Below are positions 1-8,408 of a stretch of 64,000 nucleotides of DNA, in pieces. The translations under genes were made by a program, and so were the position numbers. This DNA comes from Planctomycetota bacterium (GTDB lineage: Bacteria; Planctomycetota; Phycisphaerae; UBA1845; PWPN01): the NCBI GenBank assembly GCA_029550525.1, contig JAKPHF010000032.1, forward strand, positions 1 to 64,000, written 5' to 3'. The notes under the pieces are model-generated. The model did not search any database. It saw only the letters and a list, made by a program, of their open reading frames with translations, and was not told where the DNA came from. Positions within the stretch are counted from its first letter, which is position 1, and the number at the start of each line of letters is the position of its first letter.

Positions 1-448
1 AGGATCGAAACACCGGCGTCCGGTACAGGTCCGACAGACCCAATGTCTCCGGTGCCGAGTGCGTATGGATCGATGTGAGGACAACGTCCTGCGCTCCAAC
101 CGCGCCGCCGCAGGCGTCGATCACGGCCTGGCGAAACCGGCTCATGCCACCCATCGAAAGCTCGGAGAGCCCGAGGAGTTCGAGCGACACCACCGCCACG
201 CGGCGACCTTCGGCCTCCACCACCAGCGCCCGAGCATGCAGCGGCAACCGCACGCCTTCGAACGGGGCCCACTTCCGATCGACGGACGACATGAGCAGAC
301 CGACGTCGAGCGGAGGCGTGATGTCGGCAATTCCGCCGCCCACGCGGAAAGGCAACTGCCGAGCGGATCTCGGCCGACTCGCAGCGGCCGACGCTGAAAC
401 ACGTGTCCCATCCGGTGTGGACGATCCGGGTTGACGGCTCAACTTCAT
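1..448 (-). CDS. Neutral/alkaline ceramidase-like protein, N-terminal part (cut by window edge)
   Basis: Open frame on the minus strand from ATG at 448 to the window edge, 149 residues visible. The start overlaps the stop of the upstream amidotransferase-like gene as ATGA, so the two are translationally coupled. After a charged leader without a clear signal peptide, residues 36-140 read as the N-terminal domain of the neutral ceramidase family: GIADITPP at 39-46, a strand ending VVSLELLGL near 87-94, and SIHTHSAPET at 127-136, where the HTH histidines are zinc ligands in the family. Planctomycetes carry many such proteins of unknown substrate, so lipid amidase activity is not implied. The fold is fairly certain, the substrate is not. 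Confidence 0.75.
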   Translation of the reverse strand, partial: MKLSRQPGSSTPDGTRVSASAAASRPRSARQLPFRVGGGIADITPPLDVGLLMSSVDRKWAPFEGVRLPLHARALVVEAEGRRVAVVSLELLGLSELSMGGMSRFRQAVIDACGGAVGAQDVVLTSIHTHSAPETLGLSDLYRTPVFRS

Positions 449-1248
449 TGCGCACTCCTGGACGCCCATGCGAAGGCTTGTTGCCAGAATTGATTATACC
501 CTTCCCACAACTCGAAATTGATGCCCCAATGGGGGGCCGGATCTGAAGCATAGATCATGATCCTGCCTTTTCCGTATCGGCCGGCCACCACCAGTGGGTG
601 CCCTGTTTCCTTCACTCGGACGACGACTTCCGCGTCCGGTTTGGCGATGAGCTCGTTGTAGCCGAAAATCGGCGGGAACGTCGCCCACGGCAGGCCCTTG
701 GCCAACGGATGGTCCGGTAACAGCACCTCGGCGGTGAATCCGGCGGAACTCTCGACCAGGTCTTCGCCGAGCAGGCATTCGACGGGCAGAGCCTCGGCCA
801 CACACGTGCGTCGCCAGCCGCCGGTCTCCTTGGCCCCCGAGAACGACAGCCAGCCGCCCAGCATCATGAGCCCACCGCCGTCGTGCACCCAGTTCTTCAG
901 CGAGACCAGGCGATCCGGAAACGTGACGACTTCTTTGTTCAGGCGGGCGCGATCGAAAAACGCCGGGTACAAATGGAAGCACTTGGCCTCCACGTCACTG
1001 ACGATCATGACCGCCGATCGCTGCAGATACTCCTCGAGCTTGCCCGGCTCCATGCGATAGAGATCCCAGTTCGCCGTGCACGTGACTTCAGCCACCGGCT
1101 GCAACGCTTCGGCAAGCCGCCGCCCGTAGAACCGCAGCTCGCAGTCCTTGGTCTCCGTTGTGTTGAAAGGGGTTTCGACGAAGGTGGGCCCCATCAGAAA
1201 CACCCAGTCCCCCGCGTACCAAACGTGCGGCTTGGATACGGTTGCCAT
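445..1248 (-). CDS. Glutamine amidotransferase-like protein (PF07090-like)
   Basis: 267 residues, no signal peptide, predicted cytoplasmic. The sequence matches the putative glutamine amidotransferase/ThuA-like family with a flavodoxin-like class I GATase fold: AVMIVSDVEA near 79-88, a glycine-rich turn HDGGGLMMLGG near 122-132, and a C-terminal VVAGRYGKGRIMIYASD with PHWGINF. The usual catalytic Cys-His-Glu triad of true amidotransferases is not evident; the family is thought to be structural or sugar related. The start is supported by GAGGTG six bases upstream of ATG. It lies 3 bp after the symporter stop and overlaps the ceramidase-like gene by 4 bp, so it is mid-operon. Confidence 0.75.
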   Translation of the reverse strand: MATVSKPHVWYAGDWVFLMGPTFVETPFNTTETKDCELRFYGRRLAEALQPVAEVTCTANWDLYRMEPGKLEEYLQRSAVMIVSDVEAKCFHLYPAFFDRARLNKEVVTFPDRLVSLKNWVHDGGGLMMLGGWLSFSGAKETGGWRRTCVAEALPVECLLGEDLVESSAGFTAEVLLPDHPLAKGLPWATFPPIFGYNELIAKPDAEVVVRVKETGHPLVVAGRYGKGRIMIYASDPAPHWGINFELWEGYNQFWQQAFAWASRSAQ

Positions 1249-1251
1249 TTT

Positions 1252-3402
1252 CTACACCTCACTGCATCGCGGCATCTTCGCCGGCGAAACCATGTCGGCC
1301 TGACTCCCGGCCAACGCAGGGCTGACATCTTCGATCAATCGGGCATCGGCCTGATCCGGCGTTCGCCCGGTAATCCACACAATCGCGGCCGCCACCAGAA
1401 ACGCCGCCCCGGCGATCAGGTTGTACGCCATCGTGCGGCCTTCACTGAGCAAGCCGACCAGCATCAGAAGCGGCCCATAGGCCGCCGTCGCCAAGGCGAC
1501 CACGACACTGGTGCGCACAGGCTCCCGCACGGCGTGTGCCGGCCCGCGCTCAGTGGCAACTTCAGACACCGCCGAAGCCGGCGTCGGCGACGCAGATGAC
1601 TCCAGCGTCTCTTCCGATGCTCCCGCCCATTCTTCCAGTCGATCCAGGTACTTGCCGTAGATTCCCAGAAAGACGGCTCCACTCGCGAGGAACCCGCCGA
1701 GTTGCACCGCTGCCGATTCGTAACGCCCGACATACGCCGAAGACAACCCGGAGATCAGGAGCGCCGCCGCCACGGCGCCGAGCACGGCCAACCCAAGTCC
1801 GCCGAGGATCAGCGGCAGGCCGCTTCCGGGTGCACGACCCGGCGCAGTCGTCTGCATGTCGCATCGGCGTCGCACGGGTCCCCACGCACCGAGTGGTCGG
1901 CCTTTCCGGTAGAACCGCTCCAGGACGGCCGGGCTATCCGCCGGAGTCAAGAGCGTCACGACAACCCAGAGCGCGGTGTTCGCACCGATCACCAGGTAGG
2001 TACGCTCCCACCATGGCCATACTTGCGTCGGCAGCACGAGCCACACCAGCGCGGAGATGATGATCCCGCCGAACGAGGCGGAGATCCGGCCCCATTGGTT
2101 GAACCGCCACCACCACCATTGGGCCCAGTTGGCCGGCAGTTCCGCGGCGGAAGCCGCAACCATGAACGCTGCCACGTGAAAAATCAGATCCACCCTGAAG
2201 GCGACGACGATCGCCAATGCGAGGATCGCCGCGGCTGCCCCCCGCCCGACCCACAAATAGTGGCGGTCTGTCCGGCCGGGATTGAGGTAGCGCCGATACA
2301 CGTCGCTGACCAGCACCTGCGACCCGAAGATCAGGTTGCTCCCGATCGTGGACATCACCGCCGCCAGCATGACCACGAACAACAGGCCGAGCATGCCCGG
2401 CGGCAGATATTGGGCCATGAGCAGACCGTAGGCTTTCTCACGATCGACCTCGGGGTTGCGAAGCCAGGGCCACTGGACAATCGCACCGAGAGCGGGCAAC
2501 GTCACCAGGAGCAGCATCACGAACAGCGTGATCACGGCCACGATGTACATCTTCGAGGCTTCGCGGACGTTGCGACTCGAGAGCACCATCTGCCCTTCCA
2601 TCGCTCCGCCCAGCGGCGCGGTATCTCCGCCATAGCCCACACTTGTGCCGATCATCCAGGCCAGCGCGGCAGCCAGGGGGAAGAACCAATGATCCGACGG
2701 CGGAAATGCCTGCAGCGCTTCGGCGCCCGCGACCTCCTGAAGTTGCACGGCCAGTGCGACCGGTCCGCCCATGGCATACAACACGATCCCGCAAAGCATG
2801 GCGCTGCCGATCACCAGGATCAGGCTCTGAACGCCGGCCGTCGCCACCACGCCCGACAGGCCCGCGACGCCCACGTAAATCAACACGATGGGGACGACCA
2901 GTGCGATCGCCGTGGCCTTGGAGACTCCCAGCACCGGCTCGGCAATCTTGTAGATGGCCAGCAACCCCGTTCCCGTCCAGGCGACCATCGCGATCAACGA
3001 GGAACGCAGGGCCACCCACGTGCGGATGATGCTGCTGGCCCGACCGCCGAACCGCAGTTCGTAGAACTCGGGCGTGGTGAACAGGCCGAGACGCCGCCAG
3101 AACACGGCAAACAGCACGGCCCCGATGAACAGGGCCAGACCGAACCGACTCAGGTAGAACCAGCAAACGAACAAACCCGTCGCGACAACCACGCCGCTGT
3201 AGGCCGGAGCGACGTCGGCATTCATCAAAGCTGCCGCATAGGAAACGCCGTTGGCCCAACCGGAGTTCTTTCGGCCGGCCAGGAAATAGTCTTCCATGCT
3301 GCGGCCGGCAAACCGCCGGTAATACAATCCGATCATCAGGAGGATCAGAAAGTAGCTACCGATGATGAGCCAATCGACGAGTTGAAGCTGAATGGCCGGC
3401 AT
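1252..3402 (-). CDS. Sodium:solute symporter (SSS/SLC5 family)
   Basis: 716 residues, polytopic inner-membrane transporter. The N-terminus IQLQLVDWLIIGSYF begins the first helix, and YYRRFAGRSMEDYFLAGRK after it is the usual SSS signature region; VGYGGDTAPLGGAMEGQ and many further hydrophobic spans follow. The SSS core ends near residue 510. A further ~200-residue tail contains several more hydrophobic segments (around 535-600 and 645-690), longer than the ~500-600 residues usual for the family. ATG at 3402 is preferred over the in-frame GTG 6 bp upstream because AGGAG lies 5 bases before it. Probably imports the sugar released by the neighbouring secreted enzymes, coupled to sodium; the substrate cannot be told. 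Confidence 0.88.
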   Translation of the reverse strand: MPAIQLQLVDWLIIGSYFLILLMIGLYYRRFAGRSMEDYFLAGRKNSGWANGVSYAAALMNADVAPAYSGVVVATGLFVCWFYLSRFGLALFIGAVLFAVFWRRLGLFTTPEFYELRFGGRASSIIRTWVALRSSLIAMVAWTGTGLLAIYKIAEPVLGVSKATAIALVVPIVLIYVGVAGLSGVVATAGVQSLILVIGSAMLCGIVLYAMGGPVALAVQLQEVAGAEALQAFPPSDHWFFPLAAALAWMIGTSVGYGGDTAPLGGAMEGQMVLSSRNVREASKMYIVAVITLFVMLLLVTLPALGAIVQWPWLRNPEVDREKAYGLLMAQYLPPGMLGLLFVVMLAAVMSTIGSNLIFGSQVLVSDVYRRYLNPGRTDRHYLWVGRGAAAAILALAIVVAFRVDLIFHVAAFMVAASAAELPANWAQWWWWRFNQWGRISASFGGIIISALVWLVLPTQVWPWWERTYLVIGANTALWVVVTLLTPADSPAVLERFYRKGRPLGAWGPVRRRCDMQTTAPGRAPGSGLPLILGGLGLAVLGAVAAALLISGLSSAYVGRYESAAVQLGGFLASGAVFLGIYGKYLDRLEEWAGASEETLESSASPTPASAVSEVATERGPAHAVREPVRTSVVVALATAAYGPLLMLVGLLSEGRTMAYNLIAGAAFLVAAAIVWITGRTPDQADARLIEDVSPALAGSQADMVSPAKMPRCSEV

Positions 3403-3504
3403 GAACACTCCTGCTATGCACAGACACTTGCCCGATTGACTCTCCTCGCGTGATGCGATCGTGACCGCGAGCGGCTCCGGATCGTATCAAACGCGGCTCA
3501 TTCG

Positions 3505-5103
3505 TTATTTTCCGGTCACTTTCCGCAAACCGCGCACCGCCTCCGCCATTCGCGAAATGGTATCCATGTTGCGCGGCGTGCCATGCTTCTCGTGCTGCCG
3601 AACAAATGCCTCTGCTTCGGCCAGGAACTCCGCCGTCGCATTCTGCGGGCCGAAGCACAGGTCGGCCAGCTGGAGGTACAGACTGATGGACCGCGCCGGC
3701 ATGTCGGCGTCGAAGAGTCGTACGTTCAGGCGGCGGGCAAAATCCTCGTCGCTGATTGTGGGGTTCCAGCACCGCTCGCGGAACTTGTACTCGTGCGAGA
3801 AGTAGGGCATAGTGTATGGATCGAAGTCCCGCGGCTCATACACGCCCATCCTCGCCCAGCCGTTCCACGGATTGCCGAAGCCCATGCCGGGATCGTAACT
3901 GGTGGACATGCCAACCAGCTCCAGCTCCGACGCCGAGGGAGGCGCCACCGTGCCATGAATGTCCGACATGCGAACCGTCGTATGCCAACCGAGCACGCTG
4001 GGATACAGTTCGGTTGCCTTGTCCGCGAGCGGATCGCCCCAGCACCACCACCAGAACACGCGCTTGGGATCCAGCTCGGACATCAGCTTCAGATAATCCT
4101 TGTTGTTGAACCGCCCGATCGCCACCGCGACTTCGAAATTGGGGTCGCGTTCGAGCAAACTGCGGATCATCTCCGCCAGCGAGTCCCCCGGCAGCCAATC
4201 GGCCCGTTCCTCGCCTTCGCCGGTGGGCTCGAAATAGAAGCCGGCCACACCTTTGAACTTTCGCAGGTAGTCGAAGTAATACTGGCGAGCCTTCTCCCGG
4301 TCCCGGCCGACAACCTCCCAATGGTGCCAGCTCATCCAGCCGCCACCGATGTAGAACTTCATCGCCTCCCGGTTCACCAGATCGATGAGGCTCTGCACGT
4401 TCTCGTCGCTGGCCAGGGGTGTCCGCTGGAAATGGTAGTCTGTCCCATGGGCCGACGCGGGATGGCCGGCAACGGGAAATCCGTCCAGCCAGAACCAGTT
4501 GCGATTCAGCGTCAACTCGGAGTTGAACTGCAACACACGCTTCCACGAGTCGATCGAATCGTAAGCCGACCAACACGGCAGCATGTAGATGCCACGATAG
4601 GCCAACTGAGGCTTCATGACCACGTTCAGCGGCCAACCCATCTGCCCGCGTCGGGCCGTGGCCGACACGCGGAAGAACAACAGTTCCTGACAACCGTGTT
4701 TGACCGCCCTCGGTGTCTGGCCGTAGATCACGATCGACTCACGCCCGTTCTTCTGGTGCGTGACAATCTGGAATCCTTCTTCTCCCAGATCCTCCGTAGT
4801 CAAACGCAGCCCGTCCGCCACGAGGTGAGCAAGCTCCGGGTTGTTCTCCGGCGTGCCGATGACGAGTGCGACCGCAAGCTTGTCGCCCTTGCCGGCTTTC
4901 GGGAGTTCGAGATCGTAGAAGACTCGCAAATATCGCGACAGTGTGTCCTGGGCGATGCGGGCGGACTCTTTGTCGCCGTCGGGTAGCACGACCGAACACC
5001 GCACCTGTCCGTCGGCCCACAATACCAACGGCTCGGCGCCGGCCAAGGGGGTAAACGCCGCGCTCACCATCAGAGCGGCGCCAAACATACGGGTCGTTCT
5101 CAT
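3505..5103 (-). CDS. Secreted glycoside-hydrolase-like protein, tandem copy A
   Basis: 532 residues with a signal peptide (hydrophobic AALMVSAAFTPLAGA, cleavage near 23). Residues ~30-150 resemble the alpha/beta domain found before the barrel in GH67/GH20-type enzymes (ALVIGTPENNPEL, then EEGFQIVTHQ and GQTPRAVKHGCQELLF). From ~165 on the protein looks like a TIM barrel: YRGIYMLPCWSAYDSIDSW, LNRNWFWLDGFP, FYIGGGWMSWHHW, GFYFEPTGEGEE, FWWWCWGDP. The acidic cluster in FEPTGEGEE is a candidate catalytic region, an inference. CAGGAG lies 7 bases before the ATG. It follows copy B by 21 bp and shares length and motif order with it. No family number can be assigned with confidence. Confidence 0.7.
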   Translation of the reverse strand: MRTTRMFGAALMVSAAFTPLAGAEPLVLWADGQVRCSVVLPDGDKESARIAQDTLSRYLRVFYDLELPKAGKGDKLAVALVIGTPENNPELAHLVADGLRLTTEDLGEEGFQIVTHQKNGRESIVIYGQTPRAVKHGCQELLFFRVSATARRGQMGWPLNVVMKPQLAYRGIYMLPCWSAYDSIDSWKRVLQFNSELTLNRNWFWLDGFPVAGHPASAHGTDYHFQRTPLASDENVQSLIDLVNREAMKFYIGGGWMSWHHWEVVGRDREKARQYYFDYLRKFKGVAGFYFEPTGEGEERADWLPGDSLAEMIRSLLERDPNFEVAVAIGRFNNKDYLKLMSELDPKRVFWWWCWGDPLADKATELYPSVLGWHTTVRMSDIHGTVAPPSASELELVGMSTSYDPGMGFGNPWNGWARMGVYEPRDFDPYTMPYFSHEYKFRERCWNPTISDEDFARRLNVRLFDADMPARSISLYLQLADLCFGPQNATAEFLAEAEAFVRQHEKHGTPRNMDTISRMAEAVRGLRKVTGK

Positions 5104-5124
5104 TGCATGCTCCTGGGTGACGGC

Positions 5125-6723
5125 CTATGGAGTTGGGGCCGTTCCGCGAACGGAACGGATCCCGTCGAGGGCCTCCTGCATCCTCTCGAGCGTATCGCGA
5201 TTGCGAGCCGTGCCCGTGCCCGCGTATGCCGACACGAACGCTTCGATCGCGCCGAGCGATTCACTACTGGCAGCCTTCGGGTTGGGGCAATACTCGGCCA
5301 GCTTCAGATAATGCTGGATCGCCTGTGCCGGCATGTCGGCGTCGAACAATCGGCGAGCCATGCGCGCCGCGAACTGCTCCGACGACAGCTGCACGTTCCA
5401 GCAGCGCTCGCGAAACAGGTACTGATGAGAGAAGTAAGGCATGGTGTACGGATCGAAATTGCGCGGAGCGTCCACGCCCATCCGGGCCCATCCGTTCCAA
5501 CTGTTCCCGTATCCCATGCCCGGATCGTAGCTGGTGGCGAAACCGGTCAGCGGCACCTCCGCGGGGCCGGGCGGTTGCGTGGAGCCGTGATAGTTGCTCA
5601 TCTGCACCACCGTGTGCCACCGCAGGATTAACGAATGACGCGCCAACGCATTGTCGCGCAGCGGATCCCCCCAGCACCACCACCAGTACGTGTTCGTGCC
5701 GTCGATCCCATGGACCATGTCCAGGTAATCGCTGTTGTTGAAACTCCCGATCGCCAGCGCGAACTCGAAATCGGGCCTGCAGCGCCGAATAGTCTGCATC
5801 ATCCGCTGCATGGCGAGCGTCTGCGCTCTCCAGACTTCGGGCGAGACCTCGTACCCTTCGCCCGGAGGCTCCAGGTAAAGACCGCCCGCGTTGGGCAACA
5901 GCTTGAACAGATCCAAGTAGTATCGAGCCCCTCGCTCGATCGAACCATTAGCCGCCTGCACGTGATGGAACGTGAACCAGCCGCCGCCGATGTAGAAGCG
6001 CGTGCCTTCAGAACGACAGAGCTCCACCAGACTGCGCACGTGATCGACGTTGGCCAGATCGGTCCCGGCGTATTCCCCGCCGTATTCCGGCAGCAGCGGA
6101 AAGCCCGCCAGCCAGAACCAGTGGCGGTTGAGTGTCAACTCCGAGTTGAATTTCAGCACCCGCCGCCATGAATCGATGGAGTCGTGCGCCGACCAGCACG
6201 GGAGCATGTAGATCGCCCGATAGGCAAACTGCGGCTTCATGCTCACGTCGATGGGCCAGTCCACCTGGGCGACCTGTGTCGTGACGGCCAGACGAAAAAA
6301 GACCAGCTCCTGACACCCGTGCTTGATACCTTGTGGCGTGTTCGCCGCAATGATGAGCAAGCGGCGTCCTGCATCTTCGTGGCTGAAGATCCGAAAGCCT
6401 TCATCACCGAGATCGGAAAGGCCGAGCTCCAGCCCCGCGGAAACCAGCTGCGCCAACACCCGGTTATTCTGGGCGTTGCCGATGACCACGTACGAGCCAG
6501 GCGCGTCGGCCATGGGGCGAGTCGGCAACGTCCAGCCGTAGAACCGGGTCAGATAGCAGTCCAGCGTGGCCGGCACGATTCGCGACATGGGCCCCGGAAT
6601 CTCCGGCGCAATCACTCGCGCGACCGCGGAGCCGTTCTGCCACACCGTCAACTGCTCGCCGTATGCCATGCCCGCAAGGCCAAGCATACCGGCAATCATT
6701 ATCCAGTGCCAACTTCCTCGCAC
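5125..6723 (-). CDS. Secreted glycoside-hydrolase-like protein, tandem copy B
   Basis: Chosen start is GTG at 6723 with GGAGG 6 bases upstream, giving 532 residues, exactly the length of its neighbour copy A. A longer open frame reaches 6849, but its extra 42 residues are Arg/Pro-rich and would overlap the upstream gene. The signal peptide reads IMIAGMLGLAGMAYG. Shared motifs with copy A include YRAIYMLPCWSAHDSIDSW, LNRHWFWLAGFP, FYIGGGWFTFHH, LYLEPPGEGYE, YWWWCWGDPL and SYDPGMGYGNSWNGWARMG. The N-terminal domain is of the GH67/GH20 accessory type. The two genes are a tandem duplication that has diverged, suggesting related but different substrates. Exported glycosidase is the likely role. 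Confidence 0.7.
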   Translation of the reverse strand: MRGSWHWIMIAGMLGLAGMAYGEQLTVWQNGSAVARVIAPEIPGPMSRIVPATLDCYLTRFYGWTLPTRPMADAPGSYVVIGNAQNNRVLAQLVSAGLELGLSDLGDEGFRIFSHEDAGRRLLIIAANTPQGIKHGCQELVFFRLAVTTQVAQVDWPIDVSMKPQFAYRAIYMLPCWSAHDSIDSWRRVLKFNSELTLNRHWFWLAGFPLLPEYGGEYAGTDLANVDHVRSLVELCRSEGTRFYIGGGWFTFHHVQAANGSIERGARYYLDLFKLLPNAGGLYLEPPGEGYEVSPEVWRAQTLAMQRMMQTIRRCRPDFEFALAIGSFNNSDYLDMVHGIDGTNTYWWWCWGDPLRDNALARHSLILRWHTVVQMSNYHGSTQPPGPAEVPLTGFATSYDPGMGYGNSWNGWARMGVDAPRNFDPYTMPYFSHQYLFRERCWNVQLSSEQFAARMARRLFDADMPAQAIQHYLKLAEYCPNPKAASSESLGAIEAFVSAYAGTGTARNRDTLERMQEALDGIRSVRGTAPTP

Positions 6724-6775
6724 GGAACCTCCATTCTGTCCCTGTCCGGGTTCGCGATCTGAGCGGTCCGGCGGC

Positions 6776-8296
6776 TCAGTCGCAATTCGGGTCTGCCGGC
6801 TTGTCGGGCGCGCTGACGCAAGCCTGAAAGGCGGCAAAATCGAACGCATCGATCACGCCGTCCTTCACCCGATCGACACACCCGCATATCCCGGTCGCAT
6901 CCACCACCGGCCCCATGCACAGCTGCCAGATGGCAAAGTCGCTCTGGTCCACGTCCCGGTCGCCATCCAGATCGGCGAACGGATCGTTACAAGCCGGGGC
7001 ATTGCAGCCCGGCACGACGAAGCAGAGCGGATCCGGACATCCAACGATGGGCACAGCGGGCGAGAGGCTTTCGCAGATACTGGGGCAGACGTCCTGCGCC
7101 ATGCATTCCAAGTCCTCGCAATCCACCAGGCCGTCGGCGTCATTGTCGATACCGTCGGTGCACAGTTCCGGACAGACCTCGTCCTCGCTGCAGTCCGGAT
7201 CGTCACAATCCACAAGACCGTCCAGATCGTTATCCAAGCCGTCGCCGCACAACCGTTCGACGCGGCAACCGGGCAGGCCAAAGCAGTTCGAATCACTGCA
7301 GTCAGTCGCGCCGTCGCCGTCATTGTCGAGTCCGTCTTCGCAGAGTGTCTCGCCGCAGGCCGGGAAATCCGGCCGGTTCCAGCAATCCGGATCGTCGCAG
7401 TCGATCAATCCATTGCCGTCGTTATCAATTCCGTCCGCACAGTTCTCCTGGCAGTACGGATGCGTGTCGCATTCGGAATCGGCGCAGTCGGCCTGACCGT
7501 CCGAATTGTCATCGGTCCCGTTGTCGCACACCTCGGGCGGGAACCGACCACCAACCTGCACGTGATCCAGATAGAAGAAATCCGCGTTGCTCGCTTGGCC
7601 GGCGAGATTCTGCTGAATGACCACCGCCCGGGTGATGCCCGCGGTGGACACGGCACCAAGGAAACCCTCCACCGCCAGCGCGACACCGTTGCCGGACTCC
7701 AGCGCTGCAGATCGCGCAACGGCCCCGCCCACTTCCGTCACCTCGAGCACGTACTTGCTCGGTTCCAGAATGTCGTCCAGGATCCACGTCCCGAACGCCT
7801 CGACCGGCTCGTCGAACGTGAATTCGATGGCAGCTCCCACAACGTCGCCGGTCCCGGCGAAGGTGCGATTGAGCAAGGTCGCCCCACCGGCCGGGTCGCC
7901 TTCGATGATGCCGGGAATGTCGGGCACAACGACGTACGTCTCGATCAGGCGATTCCCGTTCAGCGACAGGTCCGCTGCGTTTGCACCAAGACGGTCCAGC
8001 AGATTCGGGCGCACGCTGACCGGCCCCGCCCGCAGCGGGCTCGGTTCCAGAATGTACCCGTGCACAAACTCGTGAAAATCGAACTCGTGGAGGGGCAAGC
8101 CGGCGGCGTTCCGAAACGCCAGGTCCAGCGTGGGATCGGCCGCAGCGAGTCTTCCGTCCGGATGGACGAAAAACGTCACCGCGGCCGATACCCACATGCT
8201 GCACGCAGCCAGGATCAGACCGGCTGCCACGATCGAACGGAAGATCAGGGCACTGCGACGTCCGTGCCCCGCTGACACTCGCGATCCATGATTCAC
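6776..8296 (-). CDS. Secreted protein: N-terminal surface module, five Cys/Asp calcium repeats, dockerin-like end
   Basis: 506 residues from a GTG start with GAGG upstream. Signal peptide SIVAAGLILAACSMWVSAA, then a ~215-residue module (about 38-255: [56 protein letters not shown]) shared with the next two genes. Five copies of a C-x-DGIDNDGDG-x-xDC-x-D-x-DC repeat (about 256-415) resemble MopE-type calcium-binding repeats; the cysteines suggest disulphides outside the cytoplasm. The C-terminus (about 440-506) has two EF-hand-like loops, DLDGDRDVDQSDF and a degenerate VKDGVIDAFDF, as in planctomycete dockerin-like domains. Probably an extracellular adhesin or glycan-binding scaffold; no catalytic site is visible. 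Confidence 0.78.
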   Translation of the reverse strand: MNHGSRVSAGHGRRSALIFRSIVAAGLILAACSMWVSAAVTFFVHPDGRLAAADPTLDLAFRNAAGLPLHEFDFHEFVHGYILEPSPLRAGPVSVRPNLLDRLGANAADLSLNGNRLIETYVVVPDIPGIIEGDPAGGATLLNRTFAGTGDVVGAAIEFTFDEPVEAFGTWILDDILEPSKYVLEVTEVGGAVARSAALESGNGVALAVEGFLGAVSTAGITRAVVIQQNLAGQASNADFFYLDHVQVGGRFPPEVCDNGTDDNSDGQADCADSECDTHPYCQENCADGIDNDGNGLIDCDDPDCWNRPDFPACGETLCEDGLDNDGDGATDCSDSNCFGLPGCRVERLCGDGLDNDLDGLVDCDDPDCSEDEVCPELCTDGIDNDADGLVDCEDLECMAQDVCPSICESLSPAVPIVGCPDPLCFVVPGCNAPACNDPFADLDGDRDVDQSDFAIWQLCMGPVVDATGICGCVDRVKDGVIDAFDFAAFQACVSAPDKPADPNCD

Positions 8297-8356
8297 AACA
8301 AAATACCTCGAACGCCTCGCAGATTCTCCGCCGATCGTCGCCGAGTTCCGGACGGC

Positions 8357-8390
8357 AGCGGCTGGTTGCCGCTCAAGGCAATCAACCGCT
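8357..8390 (-). terminator. Stem-loop in the gap between two surface-protein genes
   Basis: Two 14-base arms (8357-8370 and 8377-8390) separated by a 6-base loop can pair at 12 positions plus one G-U when read on the minus strand. It sits 18 bases past the stop of the 732-residue gene. There is no U-tract, so it may act as an mRNA processing or stability hairpin rather than an intrinsic terminator. Confidence 0.45.
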
Positions 8391-8408
8391 ACCGCGATCC
8401 TGAGCGAT

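Noticed and set aside
1702-3453. 583-codon plus-strand frame opposite the symporter
   Set aside because: His/Arg/Gln-rich text that is the complement of membrane helices; no homology pattern.
6724-6849. N-terminal extension of glycosidase-like copy B
   Set aside because: Arg/Pro-rich, would overlap the upstream gene, and the GTG at 6723 has a good ribosome site and gives the same length as copy A.
7060-7560. Regularly repeated short DNA units resembling a tandem repeat or CRISPR
   Set aside because: They encode the [20 protein letters not shown] protein repeats, vary in sequence and length and lie inside an open frame; the same holds for 9260-9800.
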